Made by a program: the position numbers and the translations under genes. The notes under the pieces are model-generated. The model was given only the letters and a program-made list of their open reading frames with translations, was not told where the DNA came from and made no database searches. A DNA stretch of 64,000 bases from Paragonimus skrjabini miyazakii (Eukaryota > Platyhelminthes > Trematoda > Plagiorchiida > Troglotrematidae): NCBI GenBank assembly GCA_014338405.1, contig JTDE01002047.1, forward strand, positions 1 through 64,000, read 5' to 3'. Below are positions 25,682 to 36,287 of this stretch, one piece after another; the first letter of the stretch is position 1; each line of letters starts with the position of its first letter.

Positions 25682-28600
25682 AAGACATTTATCTATAGCA
25701 ATTGATGACTCTAGATTCATATTAATTTCCATCCACCTTCCAGCTACATAAGTACTTCATACCCGTAGTCCGCATAAACCGGGTTTCCACTGTGTTTCAG
25801 ACTAGGTTCGCCCCCCGGTACTGGACTGCAGTTTTATCTCCTACTGATCACCAACCGAGTCATTTTGAGCTACTCACAAATAACAAGTAGTAAGGACGTC
25901 ATTGCAAAACTACAGGTTGCCTGCTTCTATTTTCGTTACTACTTCCATACGAAGAGGGATTGCTTCAATAAGCGAAGATGTTCCGCGCGATCATATAACA
26001 CCAGCAGTACGTTTTCAATATACAACATTTGAAGCACTGAGTTACTTTCAACCACTTCACCAGGGTGGAAAGAAAACATGCAGCGATATGTTAACATTTT
26101 GTTTACTCCAATCAGTCACGTAGGTAAAACGTGGAAGTTACATGAATCAGACAAACAGGGAAAAACAATAACCAGATAGGTCGACAAATACATCAAGTAT
26201 TACGTATTTAAAACCATGGTAACCCATTGCGTTGTTTCGACTAGTTTTGTGCACACAACGTCGACGGATAATTTTGATTCGGCATCGGTTCGCATAAAGC
26301 TAGTAACTTCGGGTCTCAATTCTGGTATTCTCGCTCTTTCTTGACAGTAGAAATTCAGTATACTGGAACGAATGCATTCCACCAGGCATTCGCGCCCAAT
26401 ATCCATCATCGATTCTGAGTTGTTCTGAATTTTGCCTTTTTCGTAAATGCTTCGCGAAAGGTCTCTCAGGTTTTTAATAGTCAACGCTGATTAACTGTTT
26501 TCTTCGTTTGCATTAAGCCTCACCCTCCCAAATGTATAGTATAATGGATGACCCAATCAAAATTCCTTCAGAAGTGACTGAGTAGTCTGTAGAATATTAG
26601 AAAACCTCACAACATAAAGAGTTGTCAACTACGGTTGGTCAGCAATATAATTTATTTTCGGTCCGATAGTTTTGTTATCCAGTCAAAAAACCCATTGTTG
26701 ATAAGGTTAACCTAAAACCAACGAATTCTGACAGCTAGTATTTGTAGATAGTGCGCGTTTCTATACTGATGACCAGTTCTTACTAACAGTTATATCCATG
26801 TTGTTAACGGGTGGTCGCAAAAGTGTTATGTTCCATTCTGTTCGTTTCAGCTGATTCCTTTTGAACAAGGGTTTCGAACGAACGCGAGTTCTGATCAATT
26901 ATTTTGAGGGCGCTACAGTTTGACCGGCATAAGATGGAACAAACCAGGTCTTTGCTCGATTGCAACTAGGTAGCCAGTGTCGACAAAATGAGCCAGAGTA
27001 GAACAGCTCGTGTTTTCGACTGATCTGAGCGATACATCTTCGACACCCTGCACACTGGCCTTCTTGTGCAATTAAGGGGTACTTGAATTGACGTATGCCT
27101 GTATAAATGGTAAAGCAAGACAGTGAATCCTTGGGGCAAGGTACTACTATGAGTCAGATTAGAACAATGACGCTGAATTGTGCCGCTGGTTTGCAAAGTC
27201 ACAAACAGCGTTTTCTTCCTTGCATCATACCTGGTAGGCTTCTTTAGTGTGATGTTCATCAGCGGATGCTTTGGAATGCTTTCCGTCTGTGGTATGCTTA
27301 TACAAACATCTTCAGTGCGTGTTAAACAAGCTTGCTTGCAGATTCTTCCTAATCTATAATTCGAAATTCAAATCAAACTCGTATTATGCTATAGAGTTAA
27401 AAGATGCTTAACGCTGTCACGAATATCAAGTCAATTTGTCCTTCTTTACCGTCTGAATTGCAAGCTACCATGCTTTCTATCTGATGCCAGAACAAACTGT
27501 CCTATTTCCACACCATCTGTGAACACTATGAATATGCCATGTGCTTAAATAGTGCTTCATTATCACACCTTCAAAAATGGTAGTAGAAAGGCAAATTAAT
27601 CGTGGGTCGAGAGAGACAATCGTATCTACACTAATGATTTGTTCGTGGAAGTGGTTCGAGCGAGCTAAACCTATGTTACAACCATGGCAGTCATCTAAAG
27701 AAACTTACTACTTGCAAGGTAATGTCCAGCCGACTGCTTTGGATAATAATATTTCTTCTCTAGTCTCTAGAAGCCCACTTTGTAGTCCTCAGACAGCATC
27801 CACAGATGTGTTCGTCACTATTCGCTGTGTCTATGATTTTGTTATTGTTTGGCAGATTGCTAATGTTTGATATCAGACCAACTCTGTTTTTATGCCTTCA
27901 ATTGCACACAAATGTCATAAAATTAGCAACGGCTGGAAATAACCCTCAGATGATTGTATCAAGTTGGAACTACATAACATGCGAAAACTAAGGCAGGCTG
28001 TCCTTCGTTCTGTTCTGCGTGCCGCTGAATTTTGGTTTATTCGTCTGGTTTGTCGTACTCATCCAAATGATCGAGTCCTCGATTAGGTTTCGCTCTAACT
28101 CCAAAGCGTCCAAATGACGCTGTTACAGCTTACCTCGTTGACAGCTTTGCAAGTCCTTGTGCTGAAATATAGTTCACATCACATAGTCAAACTTACTGAT
28201 TTATGACTATGTACAAATCTTTTTCACATAAACAAAATGCAAGATCTGGTAGTTCAAATAATCCGTTGAACTTTACACCGTAGGTCTCTCAGTTGATAAA
28301 CTAACATTATCACGGCAACGTTTTTACATCAGCCTGCGAGAAGAAAACCACATGTTTGGACAGGCGCCACAAAGAAACGGAAGATATATAGGGTACACGG
28401 TTTCAGCCATTTATTGTACATCTTTGATGCACTCACCTGGGAATTATAAATCCCACGAAGAGATAGAATATTGAAAGTAAAACGGAACATTTATTCCGTT
28501 TTTGCAACGGATAAGTTAGAAATTTAGCCAATGAATAACAGAATGTTTGGGTTAAACAGTTCAGGAATGTCGGTAATCGCAAGATTGCGACTGACATTGA

Positions 28601-28938
28601 CGTAGTTAGTATCAGATGACTGGAGAACAGATCACAACCACAGACTGACCAGCATATCGCGTTTGCATTTTATCATAGAGGAAATAACAACTGACTATAT
28701 AAGGTGATGAAGAGATAGACGCGCATTGTTTCCGTCAGAATGATTCTGATGGTCATTTTCTCTGACTATTGGTTCGATTTTCTGCATATGTTTGTCACAG
28801 CAGATTTTGATATAACATTATGGAGTGACATACTGGAATGCCAAATGCATATAATTTCAAGTCTACGAACTATTTTGTTGTTGAACGTCCAGTGAGTCAA
28901 TTTGAAAGTGTTAATATGTGGTAATTAAAACTTGGATT
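25682..28938. other. Gene-poor span
   Basis: No recognisable gene. Open frames up to about 97 codons occur on both strands without motifs or convincing splice pairs. Confidence 0.5.
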
Positions 28939-29029
28939 ACTAGTGTTGTATGACAGGCAGTTTCGTTGTGAGTAGTGTCCCCAGAAACCAGACAAACGAT
29001 CCTTGGAGCTCAACAGCCATTACACCCAA

Positions 29030-29861
29030 TACCAGTATCCGAAATCGGTGAACTCTGGTCGATGGATCTTATGGACCCATTTTCACTAAGCGCCCGCGGT
29101 AACCAGTACGTTCTGGTCTTGACGGAACACTTTACCCGTTGAATCGAAGCGACTGGCATTCCGGATCAAAAAGCATCTACGGTTGGAGACATGGTAATGA
29201 AGCACATCGTAGCAAACCACGGTGTACCAAAGGCGATCTTGACAGATCAGGGACCATGCTTTGAAAGCGAGGAGTTTCGAACACGCATGCAACAACTGGG
29301 GATCGAGCGCATCCGACCGACACCATATCACCACAAACGAACGGCCTAACTGCACATAACAACCGAAAGGTCAAAGAATGGTTATCAGCCAAAGGAGGTG
29401 ACTGGGAGTCTGCGTTGCCACTGGTGTTATTGGCCCACCAGGAGTCTGTGCATGCGAGTACGAAGAAATCACCATTTCAATTTATGTACGGTAGAATCCC
29501 CCGACTTCCGGTGGATCAGGACATTGGAATATGGTCAGAGTGCATTGATTCCACTGAAGAATTGGTTATCGAAAGAGAAAGAGCCAAGCGAAATCTGAAA
29601 ACATCGCAGGCACGCACAAAGGAGCAATCCGCAAGGCAACAGCTCGGCAAAACCAGAATGTTCAACCTAGGAGAACGGGTGAAGTATCTAGATCATCGGA
29701 ACATAGGCACCAGCGGCCCAGGATCAAGAAAACCTCTACCCAAGTGGAAAGGTCCGTATTTGGTAGCCTCCAGACGAGGCTCAGTATACACGATCAAGAG
29801 GGACGAGGAGACGAAACGATGTGGCACGAGGTGCCGGCGCGGCAAAACAGAAGATCAATAA
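29030..29861 (+). pseudogene. Ty3/Gypsy integrase, decayed
   Basis: Integrase inserts the element cDNA into the genome. The first catalytic Asp is in ELWSMDLMDP near 29050. The second is in AILTDQGPCFES near 29240. A frameshift near 29345 moves the reading to the frame at 29415-29861. The third catalytic residue is lost: the NGLTE motif reads NGLTAHNN. A TGA near 29140 replaces a Trp in FTR-W-IEA. Downstream come the family's usual FQFMYGRIPRLP block and a C-terminal stretch with LGERVKYLDHR and KWKGPYLVASRRGSVYTIK, which fits a GPY/F-type end. No Gag, protease or reverse transcriptase remains. Confidence 0.88.
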
Positions 29862-29928
29862 TCCGGGAGGAAACACCGCGTTGATCGGAAAGGATTCGTC
29901 AACAGATGCAGAGGAACCAAAGAACTTC

Positions 29929-29942
29929 GGAAGCGGGAGGAG
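29929..29942 (+). promoter_or_regulatory. Polypurine tract of the Gypsy element
   Basis: GGAAGCGGGAGGAG sits directly before the 3' LTR start TGTTG, the position and composition expected of the plus-strand primer. Confidence 0.75.
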
Positions 29943-30251
29943 TGTTGTATGACAGGCAGTTTCGCTGTGAGTAGTATACGACTCACAAGTAGTATGTTAC
30001 CCACAGGAGACATTCAGGAATAAAACGGCAAGCCGCGAATGCCAAGAAGACGAAGGACAAGAAGAGACTATCGAAATAGTGTGTATGCGCGACGGCAGAA
30101 GTTCCACCAAAGCGAATGACAATGGTGTATGTGAATGCATGTCTGCCGTGCAAGTGAGTGTGCGAGTTTGTGATTTAATTCTTAATATGATCTGTACGGG
30201 AGTTTGCGCAATAAACGAACTCTCAGGCCAAGCGTCTTTTACAGTCTCAAA
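29943..30251 (+). repeat. 3' LTR of the deleted Gypsy element
   Basis: Starts TGTTGTATG after the polypurine tract. An AATAAA-like signal lies near 30020. The end at 30251 rests only on the ACTAG pentamer that also precedes 28944. Open frame 30079-30312 lies mostly inside it and is not a gene. Confidence 0.55.
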
Positions 30252-30374
30252 ACTAGTAGATAACTTCGTTAATGAAGGTTCATATAGGTTAACACAAATT
30301 CATCTCACTTAATGAGGAAGAATAAAGGTAGTTTATTAAGACGGCAAGAAGACATACATTGCGAGATCCAAGCG

Positions 30375-30393
30375 TTTCGTTTATTCTCATCAG
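30375..30393 (-). ncRNA. Hammerhead ribozyme core (third PLE copy, decayed)
   Basis: Minus strand: CTGATGA (30387-30393), eight bases GAATAAAC, then GAAA (30375-30378). The core matches the two copies at 25 kb in sequence, spacing and place after the stop codon. Helices I and III do not form with the present sequence, and stem II keeps only its closing pair. It is an inactive relative. Confidence 0.7.
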
Positions 30394-30488
30394 TCGATTA
30401 CATAAAACATTCAGTTATATAGGTTAAGCTCGTAGCGACAAAACAATTAAATGAACGAACATCACATGGGAGCAATCAGGCTTCACTA

Positions 30489-30770
30489 CTACGGTGACGA
30501 AACGGACTGCGTCAGCACATTTTGCCAACAATGGGCCGGTGCGTGATGCTTGATCAACAATGCCTCGGAGAACGCCAACAGCATAGGGTTATGGTTACGC
30601 ACTGGGATCATGAACGAAGTGACGGGATCAACCACATGACCTGTTGCGATTAAGTGTTTCGCGATTGAAGACGCCGGGTTTCCGTTCGTGTTGGCATACT
30701 GACCCGCGTTGAGTCACTGTTTGCACCAGCCACTTGAGGATGTATTCCGACTTCCTTTGTCGTAAGTTTT
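30489..30770 (-). pseudogene. Penelope-like element endonuclease C-terminus
   Basis: Minus strand, ending in two TAG codons (30486-30491). One frame gives NPASSIAKHLIATGH, a Glu in LLAFSEALLIKHH and SFMIPVRNHNPML. The upstream part of the block (ILKWLVQTVTQRGSV) is in another frame, so a frameshift lies near 30700. These match the PLE block at 25251-25539 position by position. The conserved Cys-Gln-Lys near the end reads CWQN. Short and frameshifted, it is a relic with no GIY-YIG core. Confidence 0.82.
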
Positions 30771-30790
30771 GGTCCGTTCTGTTAATGTGT

Positions 30791-32212
30791 GAGTCACCGC
30801 AACTGCACGTGAACTGGTAGATAACGTGAGTTTAAACGGACTGTCTGGAGAGATCACCAAACAAATTCCTATGGTCCGTTAAATTTCTATTAGATTCACT
30901 AGCTAGAAATAACGAACAGTATGTCTCACAACTATAATGCACTTGACCTTTGGTCCTGTGAATGGTGCTCGAGAATTGATAATGAAAATAAATCTCGCGA
31001 TTCCCAGACAGGTACGTTCAGCCTCAGTTTGTCAATCTGCGTTGGAGATGAATGCAAGGAATCAGAGGATGAATTACAACGTTAGTTTGAAAACGACCGC
31101 GTCGGCTCCAAAACTTGGACCCATGTGAGCACCCGGTCATTGGTAAAACAAATTGTACACGCACAAGCAAGCGCGTTGCTTAGTGGGCTTATTCATTCTA
31201 ACCCCAGTGAATGTAAGAACGCGTACAGACGAGCAAATCAGCTTCTGAACCAGTATTGAGCGTTCTGTAGTTGAGTTAAATATATTGCCAATAAAGATAA
31301 CTAAACCGACTTAGTCGAGGTTTGATTATCTCCGATGAATTTATGATTACCACATGACAAGATGACCTAGTATTTATGATGGCTAGTTACTTTGACGTGT
31401 TGGATAAGAATTTGACAGTTTCGTTACAGTGAAGTCATTTGGGCAACGTCTAAATGAACACGGTAATCCGCGTATCACAGCATTTTGTTTCTGTGCCCTA
31501 ATTAAACAAGTAGTCATCTAGTTTTCTCAAAATGATCAGAAAATAATTTGTAGCATTCTTACAGGTTATGGCTAAATAAAATTGTTTGAGCCGAACTTTC
31601 TACTCAGTTTTGCAGTTCAAGTATGTGAAAATCCGATCTGCCACTAGTTCACTTGTTGATTCACCTGTCCACTTCGTGATTTTACCGTTCCTGATGAATT
31701 TGTTTTGAAACATCAGTTTCATTTGTGCGAGGTCAGTCAGTCGAACTTCAACAGTGTGGAATATAGTGCTCTGATATTGTTGACTACTCGGAAGGAACAT
31801 ATAGTTAAACATTTTGTTGGTGTCTATCTTGTTTGGTAGTATATTGTTATTGAGTTATTAGCGAAGATTTGACAAACAAAACCTGTTAAATCGTCCGTTT
31901 CGATAACTTCCTTAAAAGTAACTTGGTACTATGATCAAAAATGTGTAAAACGATAGCCCTCGGACAAAATTATTGAGTTGACAGATAAAACTGACCACAT
32001 TTATGCCTGCTAAAAGTTTCCGTCGACGTTCAGATGACTATCCTTTACGAGAATCCACAACACTCACTACAACTATAAAGTTTCAAACGTGGACTTATCA
32101 AGAATTCCCAGAACTCAGATTGCTTAACTTAGGAAAGTAATATCATTATGCATACTTCAAACTGAACACCACACACACACACGCAGTTACAGTTCTTGCA
32201 TGCAGATGAGAC
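30791..32212. other. Intergenic or intronic DNA
   Basis: No gene or recognised element seen. Confidence 0.5.
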
Positions 32213-32290
32213 TTTCATAAGGAAGCAATAGATTCGAGTTTCAGGTTTATTAAAGCTGACTAGTAGTGTGTATCCTTGTCTGAACACCTG
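32213..32290 (-). mobile_element. SINE fragment (hammerhead end)
   Basis: Matches the 3' half of the SINE (gaagcaatagattcgagtttc, then gtgtgtatccttg). The hammerhead core is broken (CTAGTCAGC where CTGATGAGC is expected), although GAAAC and the helix III palindrome remain partly recognisable. Confidence 0.6.
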
Positions 32291-32295
32291 GGTGA

Positions 32296-32465
32296 AAGTT
32301 ATTCACACAGAAATGTGGTTGAGCGTTTAAATATGATCAATCGGTCACATCTATTGCGATGTTACTGGTGTTGTGGTCAACAAGCTGGTCTCACACGCAT
32401 GAGGATCGGGGTCGAATTCTTGTCTGGACAGTGATGTGCACTACTAATGAACCGTAGTAAGAATT
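32296..32465 (+). mobile_element. SINE fragment (tRNA-like head), opposite orientation
   Basis: Reads on the plus strand: upstream block, A-box region ctggtgttgtggtcaac, B-box-like gggtcgaattc, then the start of the hammerhead flank (gtgcactactaatgaacc). It stops where the ribozyme core should continue. It lies head-on to the piece at 32213-32290. Confidence 0.65.
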
Positions 32466-35400
32466 ATATTACAGCCTAGTGTTTCCTTTCGATGCGCGGA
32501 GACGAACGACTCATACGAATGCGAAGGTAGTGGTCAAGTGCAAATATTGTTCCATTAGATATAATCGAAATCCTCAAAATTCTATTAACGAAATCTCGGA
32601 ACATTATTCTAACATGTTTTATCTTTTCTTCTTTTGGTGCCAATTATTTTCACCGAAACACATTCATCTAAGTACGGAGTCCAAATAGAACACAGCAACT
32701 CCAAAATCACTCTCGGATGCAAAAGATTTGACTCCTTTCTATCTACGCTTGCAACTGCTATTTTGTCCGTTTACATCAAAAAGTTTACAGTAAACAGCTA
32801 TAAGAAGCACATCTAATATATATTAGGAAAGATCTAAACGTAGCAGAAGGACTACACGTCTACGGTATTTAGTCGACACAGACATGGATGGATAATTTTT
32901 CACGAGCTGTGGGAGAGTGGAATACCACTTATTTTGGGAATTAAGTAGTCCATGAATATTTCAGAATACACTAATTATTGTCAAAGTTTGGATAAGCAAA
33001 TTACAGGTCGAAATGAGGTTGTATTTGTCAAATGATCTGAAATATGAACAAACGATTTCCCATTTGAAAACGACTGCACACTCTAAGAAATTTTGCTGTA
33101 CGTTGATTAGACCACCTCATGATAACACGCTTCTAATTTCTCGTAGCATATACATAAGCTTTCATCTACAATATTGATATTTTGCCCGACACACTACACG
33201 GTTGATGTATGTGACTTTCCTAAATCCAATCGTGCTATAACTTACGGACATGGGTGAGGTAATCATATACGCATGCACGGTCTCCTTACTCATCAGACTT
33301 ATTCATTCATCATCTGTTAACTGTAACTGTGCTAAAGCAAAGCACTGCTGAACATGAATTCTAAACTCATCTTTTGGCTGAGAGGCATCGATACACTTTA
33401 AATAATGAACGATATGATAAATATCGTAATTCTATTCGTAGCCAACTAATCAACCTGAACGCTCTCCTGGCATATCCTAGACAATAATCGCCATTCAATC
33501 CAGATACTACAAAGCAACATTCAGTTTACTGTTGAGCACAAATAGGTGGAGAACTTTCTTACAAAAGATTACCTCTCACTGAGTCCATGACCACTTGCAT
33601 ATTATCCAAACTACGGTCGATGGCATGACTCAACATGTGAACAGCTGTTATCTGTTGCCTGAGCACAACTACGGGCGAGCATTCTTTGTTGTCCCCAGGT
33701 AATTATTGCGCTAAAGGTCTAGTCAGACCTGTGCCTTAAGAAATAGAGCTTAGTTAAACATGTATACAAAACTGTAAATCTGTTTTGGTACTTCACGATG
33801 GAGATACCATCGAGCGATTGTCGTTCCACAGAGTTCTCCGGAAAATTTCCGGGAACAAACAATAGAAACAGATCGATGCAAGAAGCTCTATCAAAATGAT
33901 TTCATCTAGTCACAAGCCTACCGCTAATAAGTCTTCATGGTGTAGCAGTTGCCTTTGTGACGGTTAAATGACGAAAGTGCATCCAACAGTTGTGCTGGGG
34001 AAATTCGTAGAGGATGAAGACGATTTTACGAATAAGTGTCCGATCTACAATTGAACACGCTGAATGGACAATACTGAGTTGAGCTAAACTGCAAACTTCA
34101 TCTGATTCCTCATGAAAAATACAGTGCCTGTTCGCACTTAAACACACGTTGTAACTAACACAATCCAGTGTCAGTCTTAAATCACATGTTTGAAGAGTGA
34201 GATCGAAATTGCGAATCAGTTTGGTTCATGCGAATAAATCACACCCAAAATTGTATCCAAATGATTTGTTAGTGTATCAAAACCAGTCCTTCTATTTTGT
34301 ATTTATTAAAGTTGAGATAGTTCCGTCAAAAGTACTGATAACAATGAAATGTGATACCAGGTGCCAGTTTATTGACATGCTCCGGTTGAGAAAGTATTCG
34401 CATGCCATCATATCTTCCATCTGTTCCTGCGTGAGCAGCCCATTTTCTATGTTACTGACCTGTCATATTGCCAGTTTCCAACAGGCTGCATAATTGAAAC
34501 AGGATGAACAAATCTGCCTTCTGACCAAAGCTGGTGTAATCTTGGAGGGTTGTGTAGTTCACCCTCACAAAGCAATGATGGAGAACTGTAAGCAGAAATA
34601 TGCAATGCATCAGAACAGCTGCATATAAGAACAGGTGAATGGACAATGCAGTTTTTAGGTCACATGTGTGTACACTTAAGAATAAACAATGCCCGATAAA
34701 CTAGCAATTAGGATGGCACTAACCACTCCATTTCAAACTCAACCCTGGTTGTGTGCATACGTTGGTGGTATAATCATTGACAGATGGTCTAGCAGTTGTT
34801 GTTGTCTTGAGCGCCCATACAGTCACTCTACTTTCTGGACAACGCTCACATGATGTTGTAATAGACGAAAAATTGTCAACAATAGGTGAGAGAAGAAACG
34901 CTCTTAAAATGAGAGGTAATGCAGAGATTTGAAGTAATCAGCCGTAATCAACCGAAGATGTCCTAATTACAATTATGAAAGTTAATCACTGTATTGGTTC
35001 AATAAGAAGCGTACATTAGAAGGCACAACCCCTATTACATCGAATTGCACAGCGCTGTTCGATCCAGGTCCCGGGGGTGTCATCCTCGTCAAGATTGTGT
35101 AAAACAACCAATGGAACTGAATTACAGCTGTTGGATCCACATTGCTTTAGGCAGATTCAGTATCAGATGACATTCCAGTTAATCATTTGGATTTCAGCTG
35201 TCGGACATCTACGTGTTTCAATTATATTTATCCACCCGCGTGAACAAAAGGAAAAGTGTGGCCTTCAAACAGAGCTTCTCTGTATCGCTCAGCCCGAAGA
35301 CAATATGGTCACAAACCCGTTCATATTTATAGGGTTTGGGACTAACAACGAGGCAAGGTCAAACGGGATGGACCAGACAAAAGTCTAGACAGCACAGTCT

Positions 35401-35513
35401 AGGCATGCAATCGGGATGACAACAACAGTTTTCAAGACTGCTGAGGTCGTGCGTGAAGATCGCGCCAGTGCACGACCATGGCAAAGGTGAAGGTCACTCT
35501 CAAGTGTACTCTG
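32466..35513. other. Gene-poor span
   Basis: No recognisable gene or element. Short open frames on both strands lack motifs. Confidence 0.5.
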
Positions 35514-35792
35514 TTAGTCATCTTGCCACACAATATTTTCGGAGAAGTGGCGACTTCCCCGCCGAAAAATGAAGATATTTGAACGTTTGAAGGAAATTTC
35601 TTTTAGCATTGTTAACAAAGAAGACGTCGAAATTCTAGGCAAAGTTGAAGATTGCTGATTTGAAACAAAATTGAACAAAATGTGGGAAAGACCACAAGCA
35701 AGACAACTACAAACCAGACTATTTGTGGTCGATGGAAGAAAAGTCACTTGCCCGTACGATGTTCCATCGAATACCTCAAACTGGATTACCAC
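35514..35792 (-). CDS. Open frame with weak SWIM-finger resemblance
   Basis: A 92-codon minus-strand frame. Around residues 14-44 it reads GQVTFLPSTTNSLVCSCLAC, followed by GLSHILF. Flanking Val/Phe, a CxC pair and a G-x-x-HILF end recall the SWIM zinc finger found after the catalytic domain of Mutator-like (MULE) transposases. The spacing is too short and the CxH pair is not intact, so it would be a deleted copy at best. No DDE domain is visible upstream. It may be chance. Confidence 0.2.
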   Translation of the reverse strand: MVIQFEVFDGTSYGQVTFLPSTTNSLVCSCLACGLSHILFNFVSNQQSSTLPRISTSSLLTMLKEISFKRSNIFIFRRGSRHFSENIVWQDD

Positions 35793-36187
35793 TGTCTGGT
35801 CTACATATCTACTGATGGCTTTCAGATAGACGGTGCTGGAGAAAACCGGATGTCGTTGACTTCATGATACTAAACAGTTATAACAAGCCAAATGACGGGT
35901 GCTCAATTCTATATTGTTAGAAGCTGTAAACGTCATCGACCTTTTGGTATAATGTGACAAATTGCTCTCTGTATCCCGTCATCGAACAGCATAATTATCT
36001 TTCTACAAGGCCATTCACGTCCAACCATTCCTGTTTGCGAAATTATGTATATGTTGATATATAGACAAGTAGATATATAGAACATGCGTTGTTCCCATCG
36101 GTCGTTAGCCTCAAGCAACATATGACGTTTACTTGCATACAACGCGCACATGGCTGACGTTGAATATAATTGCTGTTTCATATATAC
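35793..36187. other. Intergenic or intronic DNA up to the assembly gap
   Basis: No gene seen. Apparent open frames that run into the gap contain 34 unknown residues and are not real evidence of coding. Confidence 0.5.
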
Positions 36188-36287
36188 NNNNNNNNNNNNN
36201 NNNNNNNNNNNNNNNNNNNNNNNNNNNNNNNNNNNNNNNNNNNNNNNNNNNNNNNNNNNNNNNNNNNNNNNNNNNNNNNNNNNNNNN
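36188..36287. other. Assembly gap, exactly 100 N
   Basis: A run of exactly 100 N, the conventional placeholder for a scaffold join of unknown size. Distances across it, and the order of the two sides, depend on the assembler. Confidence 0.99.

Larger units (their letters stand above)
28939..30256 (+). mobile_element. Internally deleted Ty3/Gypsy LTR retrotransposon
   Basis: A 33-bp direct repeat (one mismatch) begins TGTTGTATGACAGG at 28944 and again at 29943. The second copy follows a polypurine tract and is the start of the 3' LTR. The first would be the start of the 5' LTR, with everything from inside that LTR to the integrase deleted. The pentamer ACTAG lies directly before 28944 and again at 30252-30256, a possible 5-bp target duplication, which would give a 309-bp 3' LTR. 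That LTR would end in AAA instead of the usual CA, so the right border is uncertain. The family differs from the CsRn1-like elements at 51.8-60.1 kb. Confidence 0.75.
30320..30790 (-). mobile_element. Penelope-like element 3' end
   Basis: This minus-strand PLE fragment lies immediately next to the Gypsy 3' LTR. It has the C-terminal coding block (30489-30770), then a 3' tail with a hammerhead core about 96 nt after the stop, and ends near a gcaagaagacatacattgcg block. The same order and spacing as the PLE at 25.0-25.7 kb indicate one family. The 5' part is missing. Confidence 0.8.

Noticed and set aside
33286..33302. CTGATGAGTAAGGAGACC on the minus strand as a hammerhead
   Set aside because: The required GAAA is replaced by CGTG; no helix I partner.
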